The notes: generated by a model not told the origin, from the letters alone. A DNA stretch of 64,000 bases from DASVVT01 sp036386415 (GCA_036386415.1 DASVVT010000094.1:1-64000); one strand, 5' to 3'. Numbered from the stretch's first letter, positions 46,521 to 55,268 are shown. Translations and numbers: made by a program.

Positions 46521-46734
46521 ACAGAAAGCAATATAAGTCGCGTCACCCCGTCGCTACCGCTCCGTGTACTGACATGCCGCCACGTTTTATTGCTGCCTCC
46601 TGCTTTGCGGCCCCTTCTTGCTCGCCCGTTCCCGAAACTGTTAAGCTTGATCGCTTTTGCAGATGCTCTGGGCGCGCCATGATGGTGATTAACTGGATGA
46701 GCATGCGGCGCGCTTGAATCAAGAGGAATAATCA

Positions 46735-46920
46735 GTGGCGATCAATCAAGATTTGTTGGAGATACTGGCCTGCCCCGCATGCAAGGCGAAGGTCGATTTG
46801 AAACCGGACGGGAGCGGCTTGAAGTGCCGCGAGTGTAAGCGAGTCTATCCGATTCGTGACGACATTCCGGTAATGCTCATTGACGAAGCGACCATAGAAA
46901 ATGAAGAGCCTGCGCCGTAG
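46735..46920 (+). CDS. Trm112-family zinc-ribbon protein
   Basis: 61 aa, GTG start. ILACPACKAKVDLK and GLKCRECKRVYPIRDDIPVM carry the two CxxC pairs of the Trm112/YcaR fold. In bacteria these act as partners of methyltransferases or lipid-A enzymes. Its last 20 nt overlap the start of the next gene. Confidence 0.92.
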   Translation: MAINQDLLEILACPACKAKVDLKPDGSGLKCRECKRVYPIRDDIPVMLIDEATIENEEPAP

Positions 46921-48088
46921 AACTCTTGAGCCAACTGGCTCCCGATGGCTCAATCTGGCGGAGAGCTACGGGGGCGGTGAGGTGGTTGCGGCTGACGTGC
47001 CGCAGCCGCTTGCGCCCGCGCGCTGGGACTGGCAAAGGGTTGAGCGCGTGCTCGTCGTGCGGCTGCGCTCGATTGGTGATACGGTACTGGCGACGCCCTC
47101 GCTCCATGCTTTGCGCCGTATGCTGCCGCACGCGCGCATAGATGTTCTGCTGGAGAGCTGGGTCGCGCCCGTGCTCGCCGGATTTCAAGAGGTAGACAAT
47201 ATCATCACGGTCGAGCGCGGGAGCACCGCATCGCGCGCAAGGGTGGCGCGTCTGTTGCGCGCGACGCGCTACGACGTCGCGTACAACCTGCACGGCGGAT
47301 CGACCGCCGCGCTGCTCATGAGAGCTTCAGGGGCCAGGCATCGTGTCGGCTATTTCAATTACAACTACAGCAGCCTGCATAATCACCTCGCGCCGTCGCC
47401 GCTGGAATTATGGGGACAGGAGAGGACGCATTCGGTCGAGCAGCAACTGGCCTTGCTCGGCTGGACTGGAGTGCCCGTCAGTGACCGCCCACGGACGCGC
47501 TTAATGTTGACGCGGGAAGCAGAAAAAAGCGTCGCCGCAAGACTCGTCAGCATCGGGCTCGACCAGACGAAGCCTTTCGCGCTCCTTCATCCAGCCGCAG
47601 CCTTCGAGTCGAAGCGATGGGGCGTTTATAACTTCGCGCGCGTGGCGGAAGACCTACGCGCGCGCGGCCTCTCTGTCGTCGCCATCGCCGCTTCCGATGA
47701 ATCGTCTCTCGCAGATGAGCTGATTAAAAACTCTTCCGCACACATAGACGCTTTTGTAGACCTGTCGCTGCCGGAAGTGACGGCGCTTGCGGCGCGCGCT
47801 CGTCTCTTCGTCGGCAACGACAGCGGCATCGCGCACATCGCGGCGGCGGTTGGCGCTCCATCTGTAATCATCTTCGGCTCCTCCAACGTCGCACACTGGC
47901 GACCCTGGGCGACTGCGCCTTCGGAGGTCGTCCGCGAAGAGATGCCATGCGCGCCGTGCCCCGGCTATACTTGCGCGGAGTTCGATGCGCCCGAGTGCAT
48001 ACGCCGCGTCCCGGTCGAGCGTGTCACGGCAGCCATCGAGAGGGTGATTGAGAAAAGTAGAGGGGAGACAGTAGTCAGTAGTCAGTAG
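46901..48088 (+). CDS. Glycosyltransferase family 9 (ADP-heptose:LPS heptosyltransferase-like)
   Basis: 395 aa starting at an ATG 20 nt before the Trm112 stop. VLVVRLRSIGDTVLATPSLH, ALRRMLPHARIDVLLESWV, RHRVGYFNYN, and a second Rossmann-like half with ALLHPAAAFESKRWGVYNFA and FVGNDSGIAHIAAAVGAPSV are typical of GT-B heptosyltransferases. With the heptose-7-P kinase downstream it suggests LPS or other heptose-containing glycan synthesis. Its last residues (SRGETVVSSQ) and stop lie in a heptamer repeat. Confidence 0.92.
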   Translation: MKSLRRRTLEPTGSRWLNLAESYGGGEVVAADVPQPLAPARWDWQRVERVLVVRLRSIGDTVLATPSLHALRRMLPHARIDVLLESWVAPVLAGFQEVDNIITVERGSTASRARVARLLRATRYDVAYNLHGGSTAALLMRASGARHRVGYFNYNYSSLHNHLAPSPLELWGQERTHSVEQQLALLGWTGVPVSDRPRTRLMLTREAEKSVAARLVSIGLDQTKPFALLHPAAAFESKRWGVYNFARVAEDLRARGLSVVAIAASDESSLADELIKNSSAHIDAFVDLSLPEVTALAARARLFVGNDSGIAHIAAAVGAPSVIIFGSSNVAHWRPWATAPSEVVREEMPCAPCPGYTCAEFDAPECIRRVPVERVTAAIERVIEKSRGETVVSSQ

Positions 48089-48207
48089 CCAGTAGGAAAA
48101 CCGCAGTATCTACTACAACTGACGATTGTGATTGAGATGAGCCACATCGAACGCATCAACCGCTTCTCTTTTCTACTGTCTACTGTCTACTGTCTCCTGT
48201 CTACTGC
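48055..48207. repeat. CAGTAGN heptamer palindrome, copy 7
   Basis: Left arm from CAGTAGT, CAGTAGT, CAGTAGC, right arm CTACTGT, CTACTGT, CTACTGT, CTCCTGT, CTACTGC. The left arm supplies the last codons and TAG of the GT9 gene; the right arm ends 6 nt before the next ATG. Confidence 0.9.
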
Positions 48208-48213
48208 ATTTCT

Positions 48214-49212
48214 ATGAACTCCCTGACCCAGGAACGCGCAGGCGAAATCGCGCGTCGCATGACGGAGCGCAAGATCGTCGTGTACGGCGATTGTATGCTG
48301 GATGAATTCGTCTGGGGCGACGTGACGCGCATCTCGCCGGAAGCGCCCGTGCCTGTCGTGGACATCCGGCGCGAGTCCGTGCATCTGGGCGGCGCGGCCA
48401 ATGTGCTGGCGAACCTGATCGCGCTCGGCGCGCGTGCAGCGGTCGTCGGCGTCATCGGGCACGACGGAGCGGGGGAACGCCTGCGCGCGGCGCTCCGCGA
48501 GACGAACGCGCTTCAAGCGGATGATTATCTTGTCGTTGATGAGAGCCGACCTTCGACCATCAAGACGCGCATCATCGCGCACAACCAACTGGTCGTTCGC
48601 GCAGATCGGGAGAGGCGCACACCCGTCGATGCACGCACAGAGGATCGTCTTATCAGTGCCCTCAGAGAAGCGCTTGATGAGGCGGATGCCTTTGTCGTTT
48701 CGGATTACGATAAGGGCGCGGTAACGCCGCGCATCCTTCATGAAATCCTGCTGCTCGCGCATGGGCGCGGCACGCCTGTGCTCGTCGATCCCAAGATGCG
48801 CAACTTCGACGCGTACCGTCCGGCCACGCTCGTCACCCCGAATCACCACGAAGCCCTGCGATTGACAAACTCCGAGGACGACACGGACGAAGGTCTGAAG
48901 CGCGCGGCGCACCTGATACGCGAGCGCTTGGAGTGCGAGTCCGTGCTCATTACGCGCGGCGAGCGCGGCATGATGCTCCTGGAGAAGGCCAACGAGCCCG
49001 TCTATGTTGAGACGACGGCGCGCGAAGTCTACGACGTGACGGGTGCAGGCGACACTGTGATCGCTACTCTTGCCGCTTCGCTCGCCGCCGGAGCGTCTAT
49101 GCTCGAAGCGGCCATGCTCGCCAATCACGCCGCCGGAATCGTCGTCGGGAAGATCGGGACGGCAACCGCCAGCGCCGACGAGCTGGTCAATTCAATCCAA
49201 AGGGAGATGTAA
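48214..49212 (+). CDS. hldE: D-glycero-beta-D-manno-heptose-7-phosphate kinase (RfaE1/HldE kinase type)
   Basis: 332 aa, PfkB-family kinase. KIVVYGDCMLDEFVWGDVTR, ISPEAPVPVVDI, LGGAANVLANLIALGA, VSDYDKGAVT, VDPKMRNF, and the anion-hole/base motif VTGAGDTVIA. It has only the kinase half (no nucleotidyltransferase domain). It phosphorylates heptose-7-phosphate in ADP-heptose synthesis, consistent with the heptosyltransferase just before it. Confidence 0.93.
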   Translation: MNSLTQERAGEIARRMTERKIVVYGDCMLDEFVWGDVTRISPEAPVPVVDIRRESVHLGGAANVLANLIALGARAAVVGVIGHDGAGERLRAALRETNALQADDYLVVDESRPSTIKTRIIAHNQLVVRADRERRTPVDARTEDRLISALREALDEADAFVVSDYDKGAVTPRILHEILLLAHGRGTPVLVDPKMRNFDAYRPATLVTPNHHEALRLTNSEDDTDEGLKRAAHLIRERLECESVLITRGERGMMLLEKANEPVYVETTAREVYDVTGAGDTVIATLAASLAAGASMLEAAMLANHAAGIVVGKIGTATASADELVNSIQREM

Positions 49213-49224
49213 GAACAAGCGCCC

Positions 49225-49293
49225 CACGCCAAGACGCTGGAGGCGCAAAGATAAGGCGCACCTTCCTCTTTGCGCCTCCAGCGTCCTGGCGTG
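49225..49293. repeat. Intergenic palindrome, GACGCTGGAGGCGCAAAG type
   Basis: 26-nt arms with one mismatch: 49225-49250 and 49268-49293. Ends 18 nt before the dacB-like start. The sequence is not heptameric. Confidence 0.85.
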
Positions 49294-49310
49294 AGGTGTT
49301 CGCTTTCATT

Positions 49311-50939
49311 ATGAGTCGCATATCTCGCTTCATCTGCTTTCTACTGCTGCTGGCGCTGAATTCGGGCGCAGCCACCACGACCCTCGCGCAGCAGGAACGC
49401 CAGCGGAGGGCAGTCGCGCCGGTTTCGACCGCGCCTGCTACTGCGGCCAACGCTGCGGTCAGCACAGGAGGCGCACCGAGGACTGTCGAAGAGTTGCGCG
49501 CGCGCATCTCAGAGGTGCTGCGCCGCACGGAACTCGCGCCCGCGATGGTGGCCGTCAAAGTGGCCTCACTCGACACGGGACGCACCATCTTTGAAGAGAA
49601 CGCGGACAAGCTGCTGCGTCCAGCCTCCAACATGAAGATTTTCACGGTCGCTGCCGCGCTCGACCGCCTCACGCCGGACTATCGTTTCAGCACCTCCGTC
49701 TACGCGCCTGCGCGGGCGGACGCCACGGGAACCGTGCGCGGCGATCTTATCGTCTACGGTCGCGGCGATCCGTCAATCGCTGCGCGCTTCAATAACGGCG
49801 ACTACCACAAAGGGATTGAAGAGCTGGCGGCGCGCATCAAGGCGTCGGGCGTTAAGCGAGTCGAAGGCGATCTGATCGGCGACGAGAGCTACTTTACGGG
49901 TGCGCCGTACGGGATGGGCTGGACCTGGGACGACCTGACCTGGTACTTCGGCGCGGAAGTGAGCGCGCTCTCCGTCAACGATAATGCCCTCGACCTGTTC
50001 GTCAAGCCCGGCATGAGCGTCGGCGCTCAGTGCACCGTGACAACCGGCCCTGTGACGCCGCTCGTCACGATTATGAATCGCACGACGACCGTTCCGGCGG
50101 GAACGAAAAGAGAGGTCAGTGTCTATCGCGCCCTCGGAGAAAACGTGATTGAAGTCGGAGGCCAGTTGCCGGTCGATGATCCTGGATTCTCGGCAGCCGT
50201 CGCTATTTCGCATCCGGCGCTGGTCTTCATCTACATGCTGCGCTCTGCGTTAGCCGGGCAGGGCATCACCATCACGGGCAAGTCGCGCTCCGTCGATGCG
50301 CGCGAGCGCAAAGGCATCCCGCTTCAGACCAACGCGCTCGTCGAGATCGCCAGCCTACAGTCGCCGCCCCTGAGCGTCATCGCTGCGCAGACGCTCAAGG
50401 TCAGCCAGAACCTTTACGCGGAACTGCTCCTGCGTGCACTCGGCAAGGTCGCGGGCGCGAGCCCCGCTGCTGCTGCTACTACTACTACTGCGCTGACCAG
50501 TGATGAGGCGGGCGTCGAAACGGTCAGAGCTTTTCTGAACCAGGCGGGAATCAGGGCTGACGGACTCGTCATCACGGACGGCTCCGGCCTTTCGCGCCGC
50601 GATATGATTACGGCTGACGCGACGCTGCAACTGCTCGCCTACATGAGCAAGCACCGGTACGCAAGCGCCTTTCGTGAAGCGCTGCCGGTTGCGGGCGTGG
50701 ATGGCACGCTGAAGGGGCGCATGAAGGGAACCGTGGCGGCGAACAACATTCGCGCCAAGACGGGAACCATCAGCGGCGTCGCCACGCTCTCCGGCTACGT
50801 CACGAGCGCGGCCAATGAACGCCTCGCCTTCTCCATCATGCTCAACAACTACGCGGAAACATCCGACAGCCCCAGAAGCCACATCGACGCCATCGCGGTG
50901 TTGCTCGCCTCATTCACCGGACGGAGCCAGCCACAGTGA
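49311..50939 (+). CDS. dacB: PBP4-type D-alanyl-D-alanine carboxypeptidase/endopeptidase (S13)
   Basis: 542 aa from the ATG at 49311. Signal peptide MSRISRFICFLLLLALNSGA. Active serine S106 and K109 in ASNMK; second motif S-G-L in DGSGLSRRD; KTG in RAKTGTISG. A low-complexity run of T and A near residue 385. It trims or cleaves peptidoglycan cross-links in the periplasm. Confidence 0.93.
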   Translation: MSRISRFICFLLLLALNSGAATTTLAQQERQRRAVAPVSTAPATAANAAVSTGGAPRTVEELRARISEVLRRTELAPAMVAVKVASLDTGRTIFEENADKLLRPASNMKIFTVAAALDRLTPDYRFSTSVYAPARADATGTVRGDLIVYGRGDPSIAARFNNGDYHKGIEELAARIKASGVKRVEGDLIGDESYFTGAPYGMGWTWDDLTWYFGAEVSALSVNDNALDLFVKPGMSVGAQCTVTTGPVTPLVTIMNRTTTVPAGTKREVSVYRALGENVIEVGGQLPVDDPGFSAAVAISHPALVFIYMLRSALAGQGITITGKSRSVDARERKGIPLQTNALVEIASLQSPPLSVIAAQTLKVSQNLYAELLLRALGKVAGASPAAAATTTTALTSDEAGVETVRAFLNQAGIRADGLVITDGSGLSRRDMITADATLQLLAYMSKHRYASAFREALPVAGVDGTLKGRMKGTVAANNIRAKTGTISGVATLSGYVTSAANERLAFSIMLNNYAETSDSPRSHIDAIAVLLASFTGRSQPQ

Positions 50940-51008
50940 CAGGTGACAAGTCACAAGTGATAAGATAATCACTCGACCATGTATGCAACTATATATTGTG
51001 GAGATCGA

Positions 51009-51211
51009 GTAGTCCCGTAGGGACTTAATGATAGTAGCCCAGCGATTCATCGCTGGGAATAAGAGCCACCCCGGTTTGCAGTCCCGTAGGGACGGCTGAA
51101 AGAGGTTGGCGGTGTCGCAATTTCAGCCGTCCCTACGGGACTCCGCAAACTTTTCTGGCTTATCCCCAGCGATAAATCGCTGGGCTACTATCAAGCGTCC
51201 CTGACGGGACG
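51009..51211. repeat. 200-nt nested palindrome with GTCCCGTAGGGAC words
   Basis: Outer words GTCCCGTAGGGAC near 51012 and GTCCCTGACGGGAC at 51198, then CCCAGCGATTCATCGCTGGG facing CCCAGCGATAAATCGCTGGG, then TGCAGTCCCGTAGGGACGGC facing GCCGTCCCTACGGGACTCCG. The whole is a nearly complete inverted repeat with internal small palindromes. Fills most of the 330-nt gap between dacB and dapF. Confidence 0.9.
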
Positions 51212-51270
51212 AAAAAGAGTTACGCACTTGATTCGCTTGTTCTAATTCGTCACTTGTCCCTGCTTTTAAG

Positions 51271-52125
51271 ATGCAGTTCATTAAATTCCACGGCTTCGGC
51301 AACGATTACATCGTCTTTGAAGAGGGGCGGCTGAGCGTTGTTAGCTCCCTGAACGAGTTTGCACGGCGCGTCTGTGACCGACATTACGGCGCGGGCGCGG
51401 ACGGCATCGCCGTAATCAGCCGGGCGGAAAGTGAAAGCGCGGATTTCAATGTGCGTATCTTCAATGCGGACGGGAGCGAGGCGGGATTGTCCGGCAACGG
51501 CACGCGCTCTGCCGCCGCGTACCTCTACTATCAGGGATTGTGGTCGCGAGACGAGCTGCGCCTTCAGACGCGCACGGGCGTGAAGCTTTACAGCCTGCGC
51601 CAGCGTGAGGGACACGGGCATTACTGGTTCGAGGCTGAGCTGGGGCAGCCTGCCTTCGACAGCGCGTCGATCCCTATCCGGACGGATGAGCCGCTGGAGC
51701 GCGTGATAGATTACCCGCTCGATGTGTTGGGGGAGACATTTCGGGTGACGGCGCTCCTGATGGGCAATCCGAACTGCTGCATCTTCGTCGATGATTTCGA
51801 GGCGCTGGACTGGCGACGCGTGGGGCGCATCCTCGAATCCCATCGGCAATTCCCGGAGCGTACCAACGTCGTGTTCGTGCGCGTGCATGCTCGCGACCAG
51901 ATAGAGCTGCGCATCTGGGAGCGCGGCGTCGGCGAGACGTTTTCATCCGGCACGTGCGCCTGCGCTGCAATGATCGCCAGCGTAATTAATGATCGCACTG
52001 AGCGTCGCGTGTCCGTCCACATGCCGGGCGGACAAATCGACTCCTGGTGGCGCGAGGATGGAGAAGTCCTGATGACTGGACGCGCCGATGTTGTGTACAG
52101 CGGCGAGTGGCTGGCCGGAGCATAA
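51271..52125 (+). CDS. dapF: Diaminopimelate epimerase family protein, one catalytic Cys replaced
   Basis: 284 aa. Family layout throughout (FIKFHGFGNDYIVFEE, GADGIAVISRAES, FNADGSEAGLSGNGTRSAAA, GETFSSGTCACAAMIASV). DapF uses two cysteines; the second is present (C229 in SSGTCACA), the first is S74 in LSGNGTRS where the enzyme has CGNGxRC. In DapF the Cys pair does the two-base epimerisation, and a Cys-to-Ser swap usually abolishes it. So the protein may have a changed reaction, or act in a pathway other than lysine/peptidoglycan. Whether another dapF exists cannot be seen here. Confidence 0.86.
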   Translation: MQFIKFHGFGNDYIVFEEGRLSVVSSLNEFARRVCDRHYGAGADGIAVISRAESESADFNVRIFNADGSEAGLSGNGTRSAAAYLYYQGLWSRDELRLQTRTGVKLYSLRQREGHGHYWFEAELGQPAFDSASIPIRTDEPLERVIDYPLDVLGETFRVTALLMGNPNCCIFVDDFEALDWRRVGRILESHRQFPERTNVVFVRVHARDQIELRIWERGVGETFSSGTCACAAMIASVINDRTERRVSVHMPGGQIDSWWREDGEVLMTGRADVVYSGEWLAGA

Positions 52126-52248
52126 TCGTATACAATCGCAGCTCGAAGGATTCGAGATTGAAAACGACCGGAAGCCCCGGCTTCTTAAAAAAAAGAGAAG
52201 CACGAAAATTCTCAACCCCTTGACATCAGCTTAAGAAGTTCTTCCCCC

Positions 52249-53562
52249 ATGAAATCTCTCGCACAAAATAGGCGCGTTAATAATTTGAAGACACTCTCTC
52301 TCTGCGCGTTTGCGTTGGCTGCCCTGCTCCCGCTCGGTGGATGTGGCGGGAAAGTCACAGAGGAGATTTACGCCAAGAGCACGGAGAGCGCTTTGCGTGC
52401 CGCCGAAGTGGTGCGCGTGCCGCCCACCGTCCCAATGTGGCTGGGCAATCCCTCGCGCACCTTTTACGGCACGGGGCCGTGGCCTAAAGCCCCCCTCGAA
52501 GTCGCCTGGCAGTTCGAGACCTCATCCACGTCTGGTCGATTGCACGAGGATAAGTGGGGCGGATCAAGCTGGCCGGGTCAACCTTCTGTGGCCGGTGATC
52601 GGGTTTATTTCGGTTCGGCGGACAGCTACGTTTATTGTTTGAGCGCGCGCGACGGGAGTCTGATCTGGAGCTACAAAACAGGGGATAGCCTGAAGGCTAC
52701 GCCGACGATCATCGGCGACCGCCTGATCGCCAGCGGGCTCGACCACAACGTCTACTGTCTGAACGTCAAAGACGGCACGCTCATCTGGGTTTACAAGACA
52801 GGGTTCGAGGTGGACTCTTCGGCGGCGGTGATCGACGGACGCGTCTACTTCGGCGGGGAAGATCACTTCTTCTACTGTCTCAACCTGGAAGACGGCTCGC
52901 TCGTCTACAAACAGCAGATCGGCTCGGTCGAGGGCAGCTTCTCTATCACTGACAATCGTATTTTCGTCGGCACTGAACAGGGCGACCTCTACTGTCTCAA
53001 CATGTCGGACGGCGCGACCGTTTGGAAGACACACCTCGGCGCAGACTCCAATTCGACACCGGCGGTGGCGCAGGGGCTCGTCTACACGGCGGCTGAAGAT
53101 GGTTACGTCAGTTGCTTCAAACAGGCGACGGGCGTGCTTGTGTGGAAGTTCAAAGCGGGCGATGGCACGAAGCACACGATAGATGGCAAGCTCAAAGATG
53201 GCGGCGGGTTCTGGGCTAGCCCCATCGTCCTCAATGGGCGCGTCTATATCGGCTCTGAAGATAGAAGCATGTACTGCCTGACGGCAGATGAAGGCAAACT
53301 CGTCTGGCGCTACAGGACGCGCGGAGCGGTCTGGGGCACATCTCCTGTGGTCGATGGGCGCGTCGTCTTTGGCGACAAGGCTGGCTGGATGTACATGCTG
53401 AGCGCCGAAGACGGAAAACTGATCTGGGAATTGAAGATTGGTGACAACATCAATGCCACGCCCGCGATCCTCAACGGGCGCATCTACATCGGCGCATTCA
53501 ACGGCAATCTCTACTGCCTCGCGGCGCGCCCCGACCTGAAAGGCGATGATCTATCTCGTTGA
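52249..53562 (+). CDS. PQQ-type beta-propeller lipoprotein (BamB-like)
   Basis: 437 aa. A lipobox LLPLGGCG follows a signal peptide. The rest is 7-8 propeller blades with WxxKTG or DGxxxWxYKTG and a YCLN/YCL strand (VYCLSARDGSLIWSYKTG, VYCLNVKDGTLIWVYKTG, LYCLNMSDGATVWKTHLG). PQQ-like propellers without the enzyme's catalytic residues work as scaffolds, for example BamB in outer-membrane assembly. Overlaps the next gene by 17 nt. Confidence 0.9.
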   Translation: MKSLAQNRRVNNLKTLSLCAFALAALLPLGGCGGKVTEEIYAKSTESALRAAEVVRVPPTVPMWLGNPSRTFYGTGPWPKAPLEVAWQFETSSTSGRLHEDKWGGSSWPGQPSVAGDRVYFGSADSYVYCLSARDGSLIWSYKTGDSLKATPTIIGDRLIASGLDHNVYCLNVKDGTLIWVYKTGFEVDSSAAVIDGRVYFGGEDHFFYCLNLEDGSLVYKQQIGSVEGSFSITDNRIFVGTEQGDLYCLNMSDGATVWKTHLGADSNSTPAVAQGLVYTAAEDGYVSCFKQATGVLVWKFKAGDGTKHTIDGKLKDGGGFWASPIVLNGRVYIGSEDRSMYCLTADEGKLVWRYRTRGAVWGTSPVVDGRVVFGDKAGWMYMLSAEDGKLIWELKIGDNINATPAILNGRIYIGAFNGNLYCLAARPDLKGDDLSR

Positions 53563-54166
53563 CAATACGATTGACGGGCAGGGCGCAAGCCCGCGCGAGA
53601 TTCTCTCGGCTTTGAATCATTTGCGCCCCCGTCTGAAGGTGGTCGTCGAACGCTTCATGGATGTTTCGCTCCGGCGCGTGGAGGAGTTGAAGCCTTCGCA
53701 CATCATCCTGAGCGGGCAGAGTCATCCCTGGCACAACTACCCGGCGGAATCTCAGAGGGGCGTCTATGAAATCATCCAACACGCACGGCAACCTCTGCTC
53801 GGCGTCTGCGGAGGCCACCAGCAGATCGCCCTCGCCTACGGTGCGCAGGTCGCGGTAATGCGGCGTCTCGCGCCGGGCGAAGGCTATGAGAATTGCCTGC
53901 GCGAGCGCGGCTTCTTCGAGATTGAGACCGAAGGCGACGGCCTCTTCAAGGGGCTGCCGCGCCATGTGACGGTCTGGCATTCGCATTACGACGAAGTGAA
54001 GGAGCTGCCCGAAGGTTTCAAACGCACCGCCAGCAACGAGACCTGTGCGATTCAAGCCATGCAGCACACCTCGCGCCCGGTCTTCAGCGTCCAGTTTCAC
54101 CCGGAGCTGTTTAACGAAGAGCATCCGCACGGGCGTCGCATCATGGAAAACTTCCTCAATCTCTGA
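53546..54166 (+). CDS. Class I glutamine amidotransferase
   Basis: 206 aa. Nucleophile C88 in LLGVCGGHQQIALAYG, catalytic H185 and E187 in FSVQFHPELF. The usual partners are anthranilate synthase, GMP synthase or PabA-like synthases; no synthase partner gene is next to it, so its amination target is unknown. It starts inside the end of the propeller gene. Confidence 0.9.
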   Translation: MIYLVDNTIDGQGASPREILSALNHLRPRLKVVVERFMDVSLRRVEELKPSHIILSGQSHPWHNYPAESQRGVYEIIQHARQPLLGVCGGHQQIALAYGAQVAVMRRLAPGEGYENCLRERGFFEIETEGDGLFKGLPRHVTVWHSHYDEVKELPEGFKRTASNETCAIQAMQHTSRPVFSVQFHPELFNEEHPHGRRIMENFLNL

Positions 54167-54258
54167 GACCCGCCCAAAGAGTCTAAACGTAAGAAAACTA
54201 AACGCTTAGGGTTGCGGCTGGACATATGTCGCAAAAATGTGTTACTCTGCTTTTCGAT

Positions 54259-54295
54259 AACAAGCGGGCTTGATGTTCGCTTGTTTTTCTTTTTG
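54259..54295 (+). terminator. Terminator of the propeller/amidotransferase genes
   Basis: AACAAGCG (54259-54266) pairs with CGCTTGTT (54278-54285), followed by TTTCTTTTT. Clear intrinsic terminator shape, about 95 nt after the stop. Confidence 0.8.
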
Positions 54296-54378
54296 GTAGT
54301 GTCCTGATTTGAAAATCCCGAAGGCGATCATCGTTGACGTTTATTTTCAACCCGGGTCATTACTTCTTTTTTTTAATC

Positions 54379-54499
54379 CTTTCAGCGCGTCGCATCAAGG
54401 ATGCAAGCCCCCAACTCCGGCTGACAACTGTCTGCCTGCCTCCTAGAGCCGGAGGTCGAGTCATAGGAAAGAACGGACGCGCGCGGCGCTCGCTGAAAG
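54379..54499 (+). ncRNA. Structured leader, candidate riboswitch, upstream of the 3D-domain gene
   Basis: Closing stem CTTTCAGCG (54379-54387) with CGCTGAAAG (54491-54499), perfect. Inside: GCATC-AAG-GATGC hairpin (54392-54404) and CTCCGGCT (54415-54422) with AGCCGGAG (54447-54454), and an AGTCATAGGAAAGAACGG tail. Such closed multi-branch leaders ahead of 3D/RlpA-type cell-wall genes occur with c-di-AMP (ydaO/yuaA) riboswitches in other bacteria; here the core sequence does not match that consensus by eye. A previously unclassified element is possible. Confidence 0.55.
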
Positions 54500-54532
54500 A
54501 TTGGACAACAAAGACGGACAGGAGACCCGCGT

Positions 54533-55165
54533 ATGACAAAATCCCTCTTTGGTGGGAGTGCGGCCATTATGACCGCGCTTCTTACCGCTATGACCCTGTT
54601 TTACACGCCCCCTCTAGCAGCCGAACCAGCCCTCGCATCACAAGCACACGTACAGCAGGAGAAGCCCGCGCAGGAAGAGAAGCGAGTCGCGCCAAGGCCG
54701 CCCGCTCCCTTGTCTGAAACCTCACTGGAGACGGTCGGGGCTGACGCTGCCCTAGCGGCAATGCCAGCGCCGCCCGCGCCCGCTGCCGCTGTTTCAGTGA
54801 TTACAGACGCAATGCCAGCGCCGCCTGCACCCGCAGAGGAGATAAGCGAAGCGACGGTTGCCGCCGCGCAAGCCTACGTGGCGACGGCTTATAGCCTTCC
54901 AGGGCGAACGGCGACCGGCAGACCTGTCGGCAAGGGCGTGATCGCAGCGGACACGAGGGTGTTGCCTTTCGGCACGCGCGTGCGGATCGACGCAGGGCAG
55001 TACAGCGGCGAGTACGTCGTCGCGGATATCGGCTCAAGAGTTAAAGGCCGCAAGATCGACGTGTGGGTTCCGACCAACAGGGAAGCCTGCCGCTTCGGTC
55101 GCCGCAACATCAAGCTCACAGTCCTGAGCTACGGTGCGAAGAAGAAAGCAAAGGCAAGAAGGTAG
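54533..55165 (+). CDS. 3D-domain cell-wall protein
   Basis: 210 aa, ATG with GGAGACCC. Signal peptide, then a Pro/Ala-rich linker with repeated AMPAPPAPA units, then a 3D domain at about residues 120-205 (ATAYSLPGRTATGRPVGKGV, IAADTRVLPFGTRVRIDAG, VVADIGSRVKGRKIDVWVPT) with three Asp. Related domains occur in lytic transglycosylases (MltA) and resuscitation factors. Peptidoglycan cleavage or binding is expected. Confidence 0.87.
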   Translation: MTKSLFGGSAAIMTALLTAMTLFYTPPLAAEPALASQAHVQQEKPAQEEKRVAPRPPAPLSETSLETVGADAALAAMPAPPAPAAAVSVITDAMPAPPAPAEEISEATVAAAQAYVATAYSLPGRTATGRPVGKGVIAADTRVLPFGTRVRIDAGQYSGEYVVADIGSRVKGRKIDVWVPTNREACRFGRRNIKLTVLSYGAKKKAKARR

Positions 55166-55173
55166 GCTCAAGA

Positions 55174-55268
55174 AGGCAAAAGTAAAAAGGTAAAAGGCAA
55201 AAGTGAAGAGAACAGGAGATTCTGTTCTCTTCACTTTTGCCTTTTACCTTTTGCTTTTTTACTTTTAT
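55174..55268. repeat. Intergenic palindrome, GGCAAAA heptamer family, copy 2
   Basis: A perfect 31-bp inverted repeat (55185-55215 with 55222-55252) whose arms hold GGCAAAA, GTAAAAA, GGTAAAA, GGCAAAA units and GAAGAGAACAG near the loop. Starts just after the 3D gene stop. Confidence 0.9.

Noticed and set aside
52171..52200. Intrinsic terminator upstream of the propeller gene
   Set aside because: GAAGCCCCGGCTTC forms a hairpin but is followed by A-runs, not T-runs, on the coding strand.
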